From Vibrio sp. NTOU-M3 (lineage in GTDB: Bacteria; Pseudomonadota; Gammaproteobacteria; Enterobacterales; Vibrionaceae): a DNA stretch of 64,000 nucleotides. Both the position numbers and the translations under genes were made by a program. The stretch lies in contig NZ_CP162100.1 of assembly GCF_040869035.1 (NCBI RefSeq), positions 2,666,001 to 2,730,000 on the forward strand, in the 5' to 3' direction. Below the pieces are notes generated by a model, which saw nothing but the letters and a program-made list of their open reading frames with translations, had not been told where the DNA came from and ran no database searches. Below, piece after piece: positions 46,684 through 56,727 of the stretch (within the stretch, counting starts at the first letter, position 1; each line of letters opens with the position of its first letter).

Positions 46684-46706
46684 AAGGGAGCCTAGGCTCC
46701 CTTTTT
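46684..46706 (+). terminator. Terminator between dksA and gluQ
   Basis: AAGGGAGCC (46684-46692) pairs with GGCTCCCTT (46695-46703), followed by T to 46706. No other promoter is obvious before gluQ, so gluQ may depend on read-through. Confidence 0.88.
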
Positions 46707-46746
46707 AATTTCTCTTTTGCTTTATTCAGGTCCATTCTATTCGCTT

Positions 46747-47637
46747 ATGAGTTACATCGGTCGTTTTGCACCTTCTCCTTCAGGCCCACTTCACTTTGGC
46801 TCACTGATCGCAGCTCTAGGTAGCTACTTTCAAGCAAAGTCACAACAAGGAAAGTGGTTAGTTCGCATTGAAGATCTTGATCCACCGAGGGAAATGCCAG
46901 GGGCCGCCGATTTGATCCTAAAAACACTAGAAGCGTATCAACTCTTTTGGGATGGTAAAGTGGTATACCAAAGCCAGCGCCATCACCTATATCAACAGCA
47001 AATTGAGACGTGGTTAGAGACTGGCGCTGCCTATTATTGTCAGTGTACCCGAAAACAAATCAAACAATCCGGTGGCTTTTATCAAGGGACATGCCGTGAT
47101 TTGAAACTGAACAATCCAAAAGATTGTGCCGTGCGCCTCACCATGCAGCATCCAGTGTATCAATTTGCAGATCTGCGCCATGGCAATATCACAATCCCTA
47201 ATGCATTGGCAGATGAAGATTTTATTATTAAGCGTCGTGATGGCTTGTATGCGTATAATCTAGCTGTTGTACTGGATGACATTGCCCAAGGGGTCACTGA
47301 GGTCGTCCGTGGCGCAGATTTAATTGAACCTACAGGGCGACAAATCAGCTTGTATCAAACACTTGAGCAAGCACAGGTTCGATATCTGCATTTACCCTTG
47401 GCTTTAGATGAACATGGGCATAAATTGTCCAAACAGAATCACGCTAAAGCGATTGATAACCAAAATCCTAAACCCGCACTGCTTGATGCAATGCGCTTTT
47501 TAGGGTTTCAATGTGATGCCCACTTAGAACAAGCTACAGTGGCTGAAATCATCGCTTGGGGCGTCGAAAATTGGCATTTATCTCAGCTGCCTGACTCGAT
47601 CGAGATCACACCAAGATTCTCAAACCGCGCTGTGTAA
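46747..47637 (+). CDS. gluQ: Glutamyl-Q tRNA(Asp) synthetase
   Basis: GluQ-RS is a truncated glutamyl-tRNA synthetase that attaches glutamate to queuosine in tRNA-Asp. From ATG 46747 (MSYIGRFAPSPSGPLHFGSL) it has 296 residues; a TTG at 46717 would add ten unconserved codons. It shows the HIGH-like LHFGSL, the RIEDLDPPR motif, zinc-site cysteines in YYCQCTRKQI and later GTCRD, and a KLSKQN signature in place of KMSKS. The anticodon-binding domain of full GluRS is absent, as expected. It lies downstream of dksA behind the terminator at 46684. Confidence 0.95.
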   Translation: MSYIGRFAPSPSGPLHFGSLIAALGSYFQAKSQQGKWLVRIEDLDPPREMPGAADLILKTLEAYQLFWDGKVVYQSQRHHLYQQQIETWLETGAAYYCQCTRKQIKQSGGFYQGTCRDLKLNNPKDCAVRLTMQHPVYQFADLRHGNITIPNALADEDFIIKRRDGLYAYNLAVVLDDIAQGVTEVVRGADLIEPTGRQISLYQTLEQAQVRYLHLPLALDEHGHKLSKQNHAKAIDNQNPKPALLDAMRFLGFQCDAHLEQATVAEIIAWGVENWHLSQLPDSIEITPRFSNRAV

Positions 47638-47764
47638 GCTATTATTAGCCGCAAATTCGCCCTTAGGGTGACAAATTTAAACTGAAGCAAAATTGGAATT
47701 AACAGTTATACACCAATAAATTGGAGTGGTTTATCCGCCACTCAATCAACGGGTATATTGCCAG

Positions 47765-49132
47765 ATGCACATGAATAAAAACGACTATACACCAAGCGAA
47801 TCCGCTGGATATGCAGATCTTGCCCTCAATATTATTACTCGCGAAGAGCATAATATTTCCCGTAAGCAGATCAGTGACAATGCACTCAAGGTGCTATACC
47901 GACTTCATAGTGCCGGCTTCGATGCATTTCTAGTTGGTGGTGGCGTTCGAGATCTCCTCCTTGAGCACCATCCAAAAGATTTTGATATCGCAACCAACGC
48001 AACACCTGAGCAGATTCGACATTTATTTAAGAACTGTCGTCTTATCGGCCGCCGATTCCGCCTCGCACATATTATGTTTGGCCGTGACATCATCGAAGTT
48101 GCAACTTTCCGAGGTCATCATCAAGAGCCAAGTAAGAACGTGTCACAGCAATCGAAAGAAGGCATGTTGCTGCGTGATAACGTGTACGGAAGTATTGATG
48201 AAGATGCAGAACGTCGAGACTTTACCGTCAACGCGATGTACTACAACATTGCCAACTACGCGATTCATGATTACGCGGGAGGTATCGAAGATCTCGAAGA
48301 TAAACTGATCCGTTTAATCGGCGATCCTGAAACGCGCTACCGTGAAGATCCTGTTCGCATGCTTCGCGCTGTACGATTTGCTGTAAAATTAGATTTCGAT
48401 ATCGAAGAGGAAACCGCTGCTCCGATTGAAGAGTTGGCCGGGTTACTTAGAGATATTCCAGCAGCTCGCTTATACGAAGAATCACTCAAGATGCTGCAAT
48501 CAGGTCACGGATTAGAAACCTACCATCTAATGCGTGAATACAACCTATTCCAGCAACTGTTCCCGAGCGTGTCCCATTACTTCACGGCTGAATATGCTTC
48601 CAAAACAGAGCAAATGCTGGATCTAGTGCTGGACTCAACCGACATTCGCGTAGAAGAAGGGAAACGAATTAACCCAGCTTTCATGTTTGCAGCAATGCTA
48701 TGGTACCCGCTTCAAGCTGTCGCAGAGAAACTGATGAAAGAGCGTAACTTCTCTTACTATGATGCCGTCATGGAGGCCAGCAACATTGTGCTGGATGAGC
48801 AAGTTAAAACCATTGCGATCCCTCGCCGTCATACTGCAACCATTCGCGAAATTTGGCAGTTACAACTTCGTATGCCTCGCCGCAACGGAAAACGCGCATT
48901 CCGTCTTATGGAGCTCAATAAGTTCCGTGCTGGTTTCGACTTCTTAGAAATGCGCGGTGAAATCGAAGGTGAAGAAACAGCGAAACTGGCAAAATGGTGG
49001 GAAACCTTCCAAAACGCAGGTCGCAATATGCGCCAAGCCATGGTAGCTGATCTCGATAGCAGTGATGACACAAAACCACGCCAGCGTCGCCGCAAGACCT
49101 TTCGTAAGAAAAAATCGAAGGCAAAATCATGA
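47765..49132 (+). CDS. pcnB: Poly(A) polymerase I
   Basis: PcnB adds 3' poly(A) tails that promote RNA decay. The class II nucleotidyltransferase core has LVGGGVRDLLL and HPKDFDIATNATPEQ, where the two Asp residues bind metal. RRDFTVNAMYYN and EDPVRMLRAVRFA follow, and the protein ends in a very basic tail (RQRRRKTFRKKK). The start is uncertain: ATG 47765, ATG 47771 and GTG 47726 are all in frame and none has a strong ribosome site; E. coli pcnB is itself weakly translated from an AUU codon. Choosing 47765 gives 455 residues. Its stop overlaps the folK start (ATGA). Confidence 0.93.
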   Translation: MHMNKNDYTPSESAGYADLALNIITREEHNISRKQISDNALKVLYRLHSAGFDAFLVGGGVRDLLLEHHPKDFDIATNATPEQIRHLFKNCRLIGRRFRLAHIMFGRDIIEVATFRGHHQEPSKNVSQQSKEGMLLRDNVYGSIDEDAERRDFTVNAMYYNIANYAIHDYAGGIEDLEDKLIRLIGDPETRYREDPVRMLRAVRFAVKLDFDIEEETAAPIEELAGLLRDIPAARLYEESLKMLQSGHGLETYHLMREYNLFQQLFPSVSHYFTAEYASKTEQMLDLVLDSTDIRVEEGKRINPAFMFAAMLWYPLQAVAEKLMKERNFSYYDAVMEASNIVLDEQVKTIAIPRRHTATIREIWQLQLRMPRRNGKRAFRLMELNKFRAGFDFLEMRGEIEGEETAKLAKWWETFQNAGRNMRQAMVADLDSSDDTKPRQRRRKTFRKKKSKAKS

Positions 49133-49614
49133 TCACTGCATACATAGCAGTCGGCAGTAATTTGTCTGATCCAGTCACGCAGGCAAACAGTGCCATTGAC
49201 GCGTTAAAAACCCTACCGAAGTCAACACTCCTTCAGGCTTCGATGCTGTATAGTAGCAGCCCTATGGGACCGCAAGATCAGCCCGATTACATCAACGCTG
49301 TTGTGGCAATTGAAACTGAATTAACGCCTCTTGAGCTGCTCAATTGCACTCAAACAATTGAACAAGAGCAAGGGCGTGTCCGTAAAGATGAACGCTGGGG
49401 CCCAAGAACCTTAGATCTCGATATCATCCTTTATGGCAATGAGGTGATGGATTCCGAGCGGTTAACCATTCCCCACTACGGAATGAAAGAAAGAGAGTTT
49501 GTTCTCTACCCACTCGCTGAAATCGCACCAAGTTTAACGCTCCCTGATGGGACTGAGTTATCTGAGCTACTGAAACAAGTAGACAGAAATGGCCTCAGAA
49601 TTTGGCAATCGTAG
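49129..49614 (+). CDS. folK: 6-hydroxymethyl-7,8-dihydropterin pyrophosphokinase
   Basis: FolK transfers diphosphate from ATP to hydroxymethyl-dihydropterin, giving the substrate of FolP (1594-2424). The 161 residues (E. coli 159) show AYIAVGSNLSDP at the N terminus and YSSSPMGPQDQPDYINAV (substrate loop). The signature RWGPRTLDLDIILYG binds ATP and magnesium. Its ATG overlaps the pcnB stop in ATGA, so the two are translationally coupled, and panB follows 23 bases later. Confidence 0.96.
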   Translation: MITAYIAVGSNLSDPVTQANSAIDALKTLPKSTLLQASMLYSSSPMGPQDQPDYINAVVAIETELTPLELLNCTQTIEQEQGRVRKDERWGPRTLDLDIILYGNEVMDSERLTIPHYGMKEREFVLYPLAEIAPSLTLPDGTELSELLKQVDRNGLRIWQS

Positions 49615-49637
49615 CCAACTCCTAGTAAGGAAAAACG

Positions 49638-50432
49638 ATGAAAAAAATTACCATTAACGACCTAATGAAGTGGAAACAAGAAGGTCGTAAATTTGCTACT
49701 TCCACCGCTTATGATGCGAGCTTTGCTCAGTTATTTGAAAGTCAGGAAATGCCTGTTCTTCTAGTTGGGGATTCCCTTGGAATGGTACTGCAAGGAAAGC
49801 CAGATACCCTCCCCGTGACTGTTGAAGATATCGCTTATCATACTCGCTGTGTTCGCGCAGGCAGCCCAAACTCATTGCTCATGGCCGACATGCCATTTAT
49901 GAGTTATGCAACGCCTGAACAAGCCTGTGAGAATGCTGCAAAGCTAATGCAGGCTGGTGCAAACATGGTAAAAATTGAGGGGGGTGACTGGTTAGTTGAG
50001 ACCGTAAAAATGCTCGCTGAACGTGCGGTGCCCGTTTGTGCTCATTTAGGGCTAACCCCACAATCTGTCAATATTTTCGGTGGATATAAGGTTCAAGGCC
50101 GAGATCAAGAAAAAGCCGATCGCATGGTGAAAGATGCCCTAGCCCTTCAAGAAGCAGGAGCGCAAATTGTATTACTTGAGTGTGTACCGGCAAGCTTAGC
50201 TGCGCGCATCACTGAGGTTCTAGATGTGCCTGTGATTGGTATTGGTGCTGGTAACGTGACTGATGGCCAGATCCTTGTCATGCACGATATGTTTGGTATT
50301 TCTGCTAACTACATGCCTAAATTCTCGAAAAACTTTTTGGCAGAAACTGGTGATATGCGACAAGCTGTTGCGAAATACATCGAAGATGTACAAAGCGGAG
50401 CCTTCCCAGACGACGCTCATACCATTGCCTAG
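49638..50432 (+). CDS. panB: 3-methyl-2-oxobutanoate hydroxymethyltransferase
   Basis: PanB makes ketopantoate, the first committed step of pantothenate and coenzyme A synthesis. The 264-residue TIM barrel shows [24 protein letters not shown] and the metal-binding Asp and Glu residues in MADMPFMSY and [17 protein letters not shown] and [18 protein letters not shown] follow. It has a good ribosome site (TAAGGA) and is followed by panC after 11 bases. Confidence 0.97.
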   Translation: MKKITINDLMKWKQEGRKFATSTAYDASFAQLFESQEMPVLLVGDSLGMVLQGKPDTLPVTVEDIAYHTRCVRAGSPNSLLMADMPFMSYATPEQACENAAKLMQAGANMVKIEGGDWLVETVKMLAERAVPVCAHLGLTPQSVNIFGGYKVQGRDQEKADRMVKDALALQEAGAQIVLLECVPASLAARITEVLDVPVIGIGAGNVTDGQILVMHDMFGISANYMPKFSKNFLAETGDMRQAVAKYIEDVQSGAFPDDAHTIA

Positions 50433-50443
50433 AGGATTAACAG

Positions 50444-51334
50444 ATGGAAACTTTTGCTGAAATTTCCGCCTTGCGTGAACAAATCAAACTTCACAAGCGA
50501 GAAGGCCGTAAAGTTGCTTTTGTTCCGACAATGGGTAATTTGCATGAAGGCCACTTAACTCTGGTTCGTAAAGCGCGAGAACACGCAGACGTCGTCGTGG
50601 TAAGCATTTTCGTCAACCCAATGCAATTTGAGCGTGCTGATGATCTCAACAATTACCCACGCACACTTGAAGACGATCTAGCTAAACTTGGTGCTGAGAA
50701 TGTCGATTTGGTCTTTACACCGACTCCAGAAATCATCTACCCAGAAGGCCTAGATAAACAAACGTTTGTCGAAGTACCTGGGTTATCAACCATTCTGGAA
50801 GGGGCTTCTCGCCCAGGTCACTTCCGTGGCGTCGCAACAATTGTCAGCAAGCTATTCAATATTGTACAACCTGACGTTGCTTGCTTTGGTGAAAAAGACT
50901 TCCAGCAGCTTGCAGTTATTCGCAAGATGGTGGATGACCTCGCCATGGATATCGAAATCATTGGTGTCGCTACCGTACGCGAAATGGATGGCCTAGCGAT
51001 GAGCTCACGTAATGGCCTACTGACCATTGATGAACGCCAACGTGCGCCGGTACTCGCGCGTACAATGCGCTGGATCAGCAGCGCTATGCGCGGTGGGCGC
51101 GACGACTACGATTCCATTGTTGAAGACGCAAATGATCAATTGCGTGCAGCAGGTTTGCAGCCTGATGAAATCTTCATCCGTGATGCACGCACACTACAAG
51201 CGATTACAGCTGAAACTACACAGGCCGTTATTCTTATGTCAGCTTTCTTAGGAAAAGCACGTTTGATTGATAATCAAACGGTAGAAATGTCCGCTGAAGT
51301 GAAAGAAGAAGACTCCGCGGCTGAAACGGAATAA
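50444..51334 (+). CDS. panC: Pantothenate synthetase
   Basis: PanC joins pantoate and beta-alanine with ATP. The 296 residues show [16 protein letters not shown] (HxGH adenylate site), [25 protein letters not shown] and the KMSKS-like MSSRN loop. An acidic C-terminal tail ([12 protein letters not shown]) extends past the usual end by about a dozen residues. It ends the pcnB-folK-panB-panC run. panD is not in this window. Confidence 0.96.
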   Translation: METFAEISALREQIKLHKREGRKVAFVPTMGNLHEGHLTLVRKAREHADVVVVSIFVNPMQFERADDLNNYPRTLEDDLAKLGAENVDLVFTPTPEIIYPEGLDKQTFVEVPGLSTILEGASRPGHFRGVATIVSKLFNIVQPDVACFGEKDFQQLAVIRKMVDDLAMDIEIIGVATVREMDGLAMSSRNGLLTIDERQRAPVLARTMRWISSAMRGGRDDYDSIVEDANDQLRAAGLQPDEIFIRDARTLQAITAETTQAVILMSAFLGKARLIDNQTVEMSAEVKEEDSAAETE

Positions 51335-51345
51335 CATCAGAAAAC

Positions 51346-51379
51346 AAAAAGGGTTGATGATTACATCAACCCTTTTTTT
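51346..51379. terminator. Terminator between panC and the ABC-2 permease gene
   Basis: GGGTTGATG (51351-51359) pairs perfectly with CATCAACCC (51364-51372), ATTA loop, five A before and seven T after. It can end both convergent transcripts. Confidence 0.93.
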
Positions 51380-51399
51380 GTTGCCGACAATATTTGTAG

Positions 51400-52170
51400 T
51401 TACGAACGCAGCCCAATACCACGAGTCACCAAGTAGTGTGCAACCGCATACAAGGCCACAATAAATACACTCAAAACAGAAAATGACGTGATGATGCCAA
51501 CATCAGAAACACCAAGAAACCCATAACGGAAGGCATTTACCATATAAACAATCGGATTTATTTTTGATACCCCTTGCCAAAACTCCGGCAATAAACTGAT
51601 CGAATAGAAGACGCCACCTAGGTATGTCAAAGGCGTTAACACAAAAGTCGGAATGATTGAGATATCATCAAACGTCTTGGCAAAAACTGCGTTAATCAAC
51701 CCTCCAAGCGCAAACACAATGGAAGTCATAAATACCGTTGCAATGATGATCCCCCAATGATCCACCTGCAAATCAACAAAAAATAGCGATACGCAGGTCA
51801 CGATAGTGCCGACCAATAAGCCGCGAACGACCCCACCCATGACAAACCCTGCGATGATCACGTAATTTGGCACAGGAGCCACTAACAGCTCTTCAATATT
51901 CCGTTGAAACTTAGCGCTAAAGAATGACGATGCCACGTTCGAATACGAATTGGTGATCACTGACATCATAATCAAACCCGGAACGATATATTCCATATAA
52001 CTAAAGCCATTCATCTCACCGATTCTGGAGCCAATCAAGCTACCGAAAATGATGAAATACAACGTCATGGTGATCGCTGGCGGAACTAGAGTTTGCACCC
52101 AGATCCTCGTAAAACGGTTGATCTCTTTAGCCAGCAAGCTGCGAAAAGCCGTCCAATACAACTGATACAT
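51400..52170 (-). CDS. yadH: ABC-2 type exporter permease (YadH-like)
   Basis: This 256-residue inner-membrane subunit of an ABC-2 exporter has six hydrophobic segments. The family pattern includes EYIVPGLIMMSVITNSYSNVASSFF (shown in part) and a C-terminal YSISLLPEFWQGVSKINPIVYMVNAFRYG region. The E. coli counterpart YadH has no assigned substrate. Its ATG lies one base after the ATPase gene stop, so the two form one unit. Placement beside panC matches the E. coli panBC-yadGH neighbourhood. Confidence 0.9.
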   Translation of the reverse strand: MYQLYWTAFRSLLAKEINRFTRIWVQTLVPPAITMTLYFIIFGSLIGSRIGEMNGFSYMEYIVPGLIMMSVITNSYSNVASSFFSAKFQRNIEELLVAPVPNYVIIAGFVMGGVVRGLLVGTIVTCVSLFFVDLQVDHWGIIIATVFMTSIVFALGGLINAVFAKTFDDISIIPTFVLTPLTYLGGVFYSISLLPEFWQGVSKINPIVYMVNAFRYGFLGVSDVGIITSFSVLSVFIVALYAVAHYLVTRGIGLRS

Positions 52171-52171
52171 G

Positions 52172-53089
52172 TTATTCGCCCCCTTCTCTCACGATGCTGA
52201 CAAACAGCTCTTCTAATCGATTGGCTTTATTTCGCATCGACAATACCTTTACTCCTTGCTCGGTTAACTGAGTAAAAATGCCGTTCAACCCTTGAGTCTT
52301 CTCTATTTCAATTTCCAAAGAACCGACACTAAACTGCTGTTTAATCACTCCTTCCAGCTTCGGCTCTGGTGCACCTTCCTCAAGATCGAGGATGAAGGTT
52401 TCAACCTGCAACTTATTCAGCAAGCTCTTCATGGTGGTGTTCTCTATCAGCTCACCTTTGTTGATGATACCGATATTGCGACACAGCATTTCTGCTTCTT
52501 CAAGGTAATGAGTGGTGAGAATGATGGTGATGCCTTGCTTGGAGTTAATTTCCTTGAGGAACTCCCACATAGAGCGGCGCAGTTCAATATCAACCCCCGC
52601 AGTTGGTTCATCGAGAATGAGCAGTTGGGGCTCATGCATGAGCGCACGTGCAATCATTAAACGACGCTTCATGCCACCTGACAGATTTCGTGCACGTTCA
52701 TTGCGTTTTTCCCAAAGATCGAGTTTAGATAGATACTTTTCTGCTCTTTCTTCCGCTAATGATTTGGAGACGCCGTAATAGCCCGCTTGCTGCATGACGA
52801 TCTGCTTTACTGTCTCAAACTGGTTAAAGTTAAACTCTTGTGGAACGAGCCCTAAATTCTGCTTCGCTAATTCCAAGTCGGTATCGATATCGAAACCAAA
52901 CACTTTTACCTTACCAGAGGTCTTATTAACTAAAGAAGAAATCACCCCGATGGTGGTTGATTTACCTGCCCCATTAGGTCCGAGTAAGGCATAAAAATCG
53001 CCTTTCTCAACATTCAGGCTAATGCCTTTCAATGCTTCAAATCCACCCGCATACGTTTTGCGAAGCTGTTCTATTTCCAATGCATACAT
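52172..53089 (-). CDS. yadG: ABC-2 type exporter ATP-binding protein (YadG-like)
   Basis: This 305-residue ATPase partners the following permease. Walker A is GPNGAGKST, the Q loop LVPQEFNF, the signature LSGGMKRR, Walker B LLILDEPTAGVD and the switch TTHYLEEAE. A C-terminal 70-residue domain follows the ABC core. The substrate is unknown. Upstream (53164-53227) an inverted repeat CTCGTAT/ATACGAG and a palindrome ATATTG-T-CAATAT suggest a regulator site, on weak evidence. Confidence 0.9.
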   Translation of the reverse strand: MYALEIEQLRKTYAGGFEALKGISLNVEKGDFYALLGPNGAGKSTTIGVISSLVNKTSGKVKVFGFDIDTDLELAKQNLGLVPQEFNFNQFETVKQIVMQQAGYYGVSKSLAEERAEKYLSKLDLWEKRNERARNLSGGMKRRLMIARALMHEPQLLILDEPTAGVDIELRRSMWEFLKEINSKQGITIILTTHYLEEAEMLCRNIGIINKGELIENTTMKSLLNKLQVETFILDLEEGAPEPKLEGVIKQQFSVGSLEIEIEKTQGLNGIFTQLTEQGVKVLSMRNKANRLEELFVSIVREGGE

Positions 53090-53302
53090 TGCGTCACATT
53101 ACCATTTTGGTTGTTTTGCTAACTCTATCATCCAAGGGAATTCAATAACTTGGATTGAGGATACTCGTATCGCAATACCCTTTGAGCCCACAGAAAAGCC
53201 AAGATATATTGTCAATATCAATACGAGAGATGATTTGGATTAGTTTATCGTCGAATAACGATGAACACAATCAAACCTTTCGGCTTTTTTCGAAATATTG
53301 AT

Positions 53303-53339
53303 AAAAAAATACGCCGCAGGACTGATTTCCTACGGCGTA
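53303..53339 (-). terminator. Terminator of the SulP transporter gene
   Basis: ACGCCGCAGG (53311-53320) pairs with CCTACGGCGT (53329-53338) with one mismatch, eight-base loop. On the minus strand seven T follow (53309-53303). Confidence 0.85.
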
Positions 53340-53367
53340 CAATAAAGGAAATAATGCTATTTTCTAA

Positions 53368-55041
53368 CTAAACGACGTTCAACTCATGCTCATCATCACC
53401 CATATGGCGAACAACGGCCTTCAAAGCTTCATAACGGAATGAGTAAGTATTTTCATCCGGAACCAAATCCAATACATGAAACTTTTCCAGTTGCTGGCGT
53501 GTTTGCTCATTTGGACACAACAAATAGACACGACAATTGGCATCCAATGCATCTTTAATTGCGTTTTCAAGTGCTAAACCAACAGTCACATCGATCATTG
53601 GTACATCCGTCAAATCAAGAACCATGGCTTCATAGTCCGCGATACTGCTGTGTTGGCGTGAAATGGCTTTCGATACACTGAAAATCATCGGTCCAGACAG
53701 GTAGAAAAATAGTACCTTACCATCCGCCCGATCCAACAAAGCACGCTCACTGTCCGTTAAAGGCACGTCGTCTTCATCTGCATCACTAATCGCTTTCACT
53801 TGTCTTGCTTGCTCTCGACTCAAACGTTCAATGATAATGATATTGGAGATAAATACCCCCAAGCCAACTGCCACAATCAAGTCCACAAATACTGTCAGCA
53901 ACATAACGCCATACATTACTGCCATACCTGGGAAACTGACTTTGTGCGCGCGTTGGATAAAGCTCCAGTCAAGAATATTGAAACCCACATAAACAGCAAT
54001 ACCAGCTAATACAGCCATAGGGATAGGTTCAGTCAAACCACTTGCAACCAAGACCACCAGCGCAAGAATCAACGCCCGAATCACACCAGACAACGGTGAA
54101 CGTGCGCCAACTTGGATATTCGTTACCGTGCCCATGGTCGCACCAGCACCCGGTAAAGCACCAAACAGACCGGAAATCATGTTGGCTAAACCTTGGCCGC
54201 GCAGCTCTTTGTCGGAATCATGCTCTTTACGGGTGAGCGAGTCACCAATTACCGCAGTTAATAAGGTATCAATACACCCAAGCGTGCCCAATACCAAAGC
54301 ATCAATCACCATTTCAGTGAACATTGCCGGATCAATATGAGGGATCACAAGTGAAGGCAAGCCAGCTGGAATTTCACCAATACGGCGAATATCTTCAGCA
54401 TCAAATAGAATAACCGACAGTAATGTCACGGCTACCAGCGCGACTAACTGTGCTGGGACATACTTGCGATATTGTTTGGGGAAAAAGAATAAGATACCTA
54501 ACGTCAATAGGCCTAAAAACAGTTCACTAAACTTCAGGTTTGATATTGTATCCGGTAGTGCAGACAAAGTGCCTAACACACCACCTGAAGGGGCTGGGTG
54601 ACCAAGCAAAGGAGATAACTGCAAGATTATGAGGATAACCCCAATTCCCGACATAAAGCCGGAAATCACACTATATGGCATCAAAGTGACGTATTTTCCA
54701 AGCTTAAGCGTCCCTAATAAAACCTGAAAAGCCCCCGCCATCATAACCACAGTAAAAGTCATCGCCATACCCGTCTCTGGGTACTTCGCCATCATGCTGG
54801 TTAACACCGCTGTCATGATCACCGTCATTGGACCGGTGGGCTCGGAAATTAGGGTATTGGAGCCACCAAATAGCGAAGCAAATAAGCCCACCATAATCGC
54901 ACCCCAAAGGCCAGCTTCCGCTCCTGCCCCAGATGCCACACCAAACGCTAAGGCTAAAGGCAAAGAGATAATGGCAGTCGTTACACCACCAAATGCATCC
55001 CCTTTTAGGTTGATGTCTTCAAAACGACGTCCAAACAACAT
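53368..55041 (-). CDS. SulP (SLC26) family anion transporter with STAS domain
   Basis: This 557-residue inner-membrane anion transporter has an N-terminal transport domain of 12-14 membrane segments and a cytoplasmic STAS domain (about 430-545). Family landmarks are GVTTAIISLPLALAFGVASG, SEPTGPMTVIM and GLANMISGLFGALPGAGATMGTVTN. The STAS core includes VLDLTDVPMIDVTVGLAL. SulP proteins carry sulfate, bicarbonate or dicarboxylates. The divergent beta-carbonic anhydrase 241 bases away makes bicarbonate (BicA-like use) the favoured substrate, by context only. Confidence 0.88.
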   Translation of the reverse strand: MLFGRRFEDINLKGDAFGGVTTAIISLPLALAFGVASGAGAEAGLWGAIMVGLFASLFGGSNTLISEPTGPMTVIMTAVLTSMMAKYPETGMAMTFTVVMMAGAFQVLLGTLKLGKYVTLMPYSVISGFMSGIGVILIILQLSPLLGHPAPSGGVLGTLSALPDTISNLKFSELFLGLLTLGILFFFPKQYRKYVPAQLVALVAVTLLSVILFDAEDIRRIGEIPAGLPSLVIPHIDPAMFTEMVIDALVLGTLGCIDTLLTAVIGDSLTRKEHDSDKELRGQGLANMISGLFGALPGAGATMGTVTNIQVGARSPLSGVIRALILALVVLVASGLTEPIPMAVLAGIAVYVGFNILDWSFIQRAHKVSFPGMAVMYGVMLLTVFVDLIVAVGLGVFISNIIIIERLSREQARQVKAISDADEDDVPLTDSERALLDRADGKVLFFYLSGPMIFSVSKAISRQHSSIADYEAMVLDLTDVPMIDVTVGLALENAIKDALDANCRVYLLCPNEQTRQQLEKFHVLDLVPDENTYSFRYEALKAVVRHMGDDEHELNVV

Positions 55042-55282
55042 ACTGCTCCCTGCTGTTAAACAATTAAACCGTACAACTTTAACAAATGTTATGCATCATC
55101 GATAAGGTTTAATCTTATCGCTTTTTGCTTACTTATAACCATTCGTTAGTATATCGGCTAAGTTTATGATTTTTTGGTGCAAGAACACGTCAGATGAGTG
55201 CAACATCGGTCACTTTTTCCGGGATAGAAATTGTAACATTGTGTATAGTGGTGCAAGTTTTCTTTAATCATTGGTCCGTAAG

Positions 55283-55951
55283 ATGCCGGAAATTAAACAG
55301 CTTTTTGATAACAATTCGAAGTGGTCTGAATCACTCAAAGCAGAGAGCCCAGAATATTTCAGTAAATTAGAAGAAGGCCAGAGTCCTGGCTTTTTATGGA
55401 TTGGTTGCTCAGACAGCCGCGTTCCCGCCGAAAGACTAACTGGACTCTATTCTGGAGAGTTATTTGTTCACCGAAATGTAGCCAATCAAGTCATCCATAC
55501 CGACTTAAATTGCTTATCAGTCGTTCAGTACGCAGTTGATGTCCTCAAAGTGAAGCATGTCATTGTCTGTGGTCATTATGGCTGTGGTGGCGTCAATGCC
55601 GCGATTGATAACCCGCAATTAGGTCTTATCAATAACTGGTTGCTTCATATACGCGATCTCTACTTTAAACATCGTAGTTACTTAGACGAAATGCCAGAGG
55701 CTGATCGCGCAGACAAACTCGGAGAAATCAATGTCGCCGAGCAAGTCTATAACTTAGGTAATTCAACCATCATGCAAAACGCATGGGAACGTGGGCAGGA
55801 AGTCGAGATCCACGGTGTCGTATATGGAATTGGTGATGGTAAATTGCAGTATCTTGGCGTACGGTCCAACTCAAGAGAGACGGTAGAAACCTCTTATCAA
55901 AAAGCAATGGATTCCATTTTAAATCCTGAACGCACACTACTCTGTCGCTAG
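55283..55951 (+). CDS. can: Beta-class carbonic anhydrase
   Basis: This enzyme interconverts CO2 and bicarbonate. From ATG 55283 ([10 protein letters not shown]) it has 222 residues, as in E. coli Can (220); a TTG at 55271 adds four codons. Zinc ligands lie in [12 protein letters not shown] (Cys and Asp) and CGHYGCGG (His and Cys). The allosteric bicarbonate-site region typical of the type II enzymes is also recognisable ([17 protein letters not shown]). It is divergent from the SulP gene and closed by a terminator shared with hpt. Confidence 0.95.
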   Translation: MPEIKQLFDNNSKWSESLKAESPEYFSKLEEGQSPGFLWIGCSDSRVPAERLTGLYSGELFVHRNVANQVIHTDLNCLSVVQYAVDVLKVKHVIVCGHYGCGGVNAAIDNPQLGLINNWLLHIRDLYFKHRSYLDEMPEADRADKLGEINVAEQVYNLGNSTIMQNAWERGQEVEIHGVVYGIGDGKLQYLGVRSNSRETVETSYQKAMDSILNPERTLLCR

Positions 55952-55964
55952 ACGCGATATAAAC

Positions 55965-55994
55965 AAAAACGCCCGCTAACACAGCGGGCGTTTT
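55965..55994. terminator. Bidirectional terminator between can and hpt
   Basis: AAAACGCCCGCT (55966-55977) pairs perfectly with AGCGGGCGTTTT (55983-55994) around a five-base loop. Confidence 0.92.
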
Positions 55995-56009
55995 ATTAAA
56001 GCACTCAGT

Positions 56010-56540
56010 TTATTCTTGCGGCACAACCTTACCAATGTATGGTAAGTGACGATATTTTTGCGCGTAATCAATACCGACACCAACAACAAACTCATCAGGA
56101 ATTTCGAAACCGATCCACTTCACATCAACCTCAACCTCACGGCGAGATGGCTTATCAAGTAAAGTACAAATTTCAATAGACTTAGGTTCACGAAGGCTCA
56201 GGATTTCTTTAACTTTATTCAAAGTATTACCGGTATCGATAATATCTTCGACCAATAGAACGTCTTTTCCTTTAATGTCATCATCCAGATCTTTAAGGAT
56301 GCGAACATCGCGAGAACTTTCCATTGTGTTGCCATAGCTCGATGCCGTCATGAAATCAACGCAGTGAGTAATATCGATTGCACGTGCCAAATCAGCCATA
56401 AATACAAATGATCCGCGTAGTAAGCCAACCATGACCAGATCTTCGCTACCTTTATAGTGCTCAGTAATCTGTTTACCTAGCTCTTGTACTCGTTTGCTGA
56501 CCTCTTGCTCAGAAATCATTACTTCTACTGTATGTTTCAT
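56010..56540 (-). CDS. hpt: Hypoxanthine phosphoribosyltransferase
   Basis: Hpt salvages hypoxanthine (and guanine) with PRPP to the nucleotide. The 176 residues show [14 protein letters not shown] (pyrophosphate loop) and the flexible loop ASSYGN. The PRPP motif [13 protein letters not shown] and the purine-binding [19 protein letters not shown] region follow. It starts with ATG and is divergent from luxR across 299 bases that carry both promoters. The hpt-luxR/hapR pairing is common in Vibrio. Confidence 0.96.
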   Translation of the reverse strand: MKHTVEVMISEQEVSKRVQELGKQITEHYKGSEDLVMVGLLRGSFVFMADLARAIDITHCVDFMTASSYGNTMESSRDVRILKDLDDDIKGKDVLLVEDIIDTGNTLNKVKEILSLREPKSIEICTLLDKPSRREVEVDVKWIGFEIPDEFVVGVGIDYAQKYRHLPYIGKVVPQE

Positions 56541-56727
56541 ACCAATCTCGTTTTTACTAGGGACAATAGCTGACTATAGCTCAGCTATGACGTAATCGTT
56601 TAGGTCGGCATTCTATCATTCCTGTAGCAATGAAAAAACCACACAGCCGTTCGCATTTTTTTCAACATCGAACAGCAATCAAGCAATTACTTATTAACAA
56701 AAGTGATTATAAATTAATCGGAAACCG

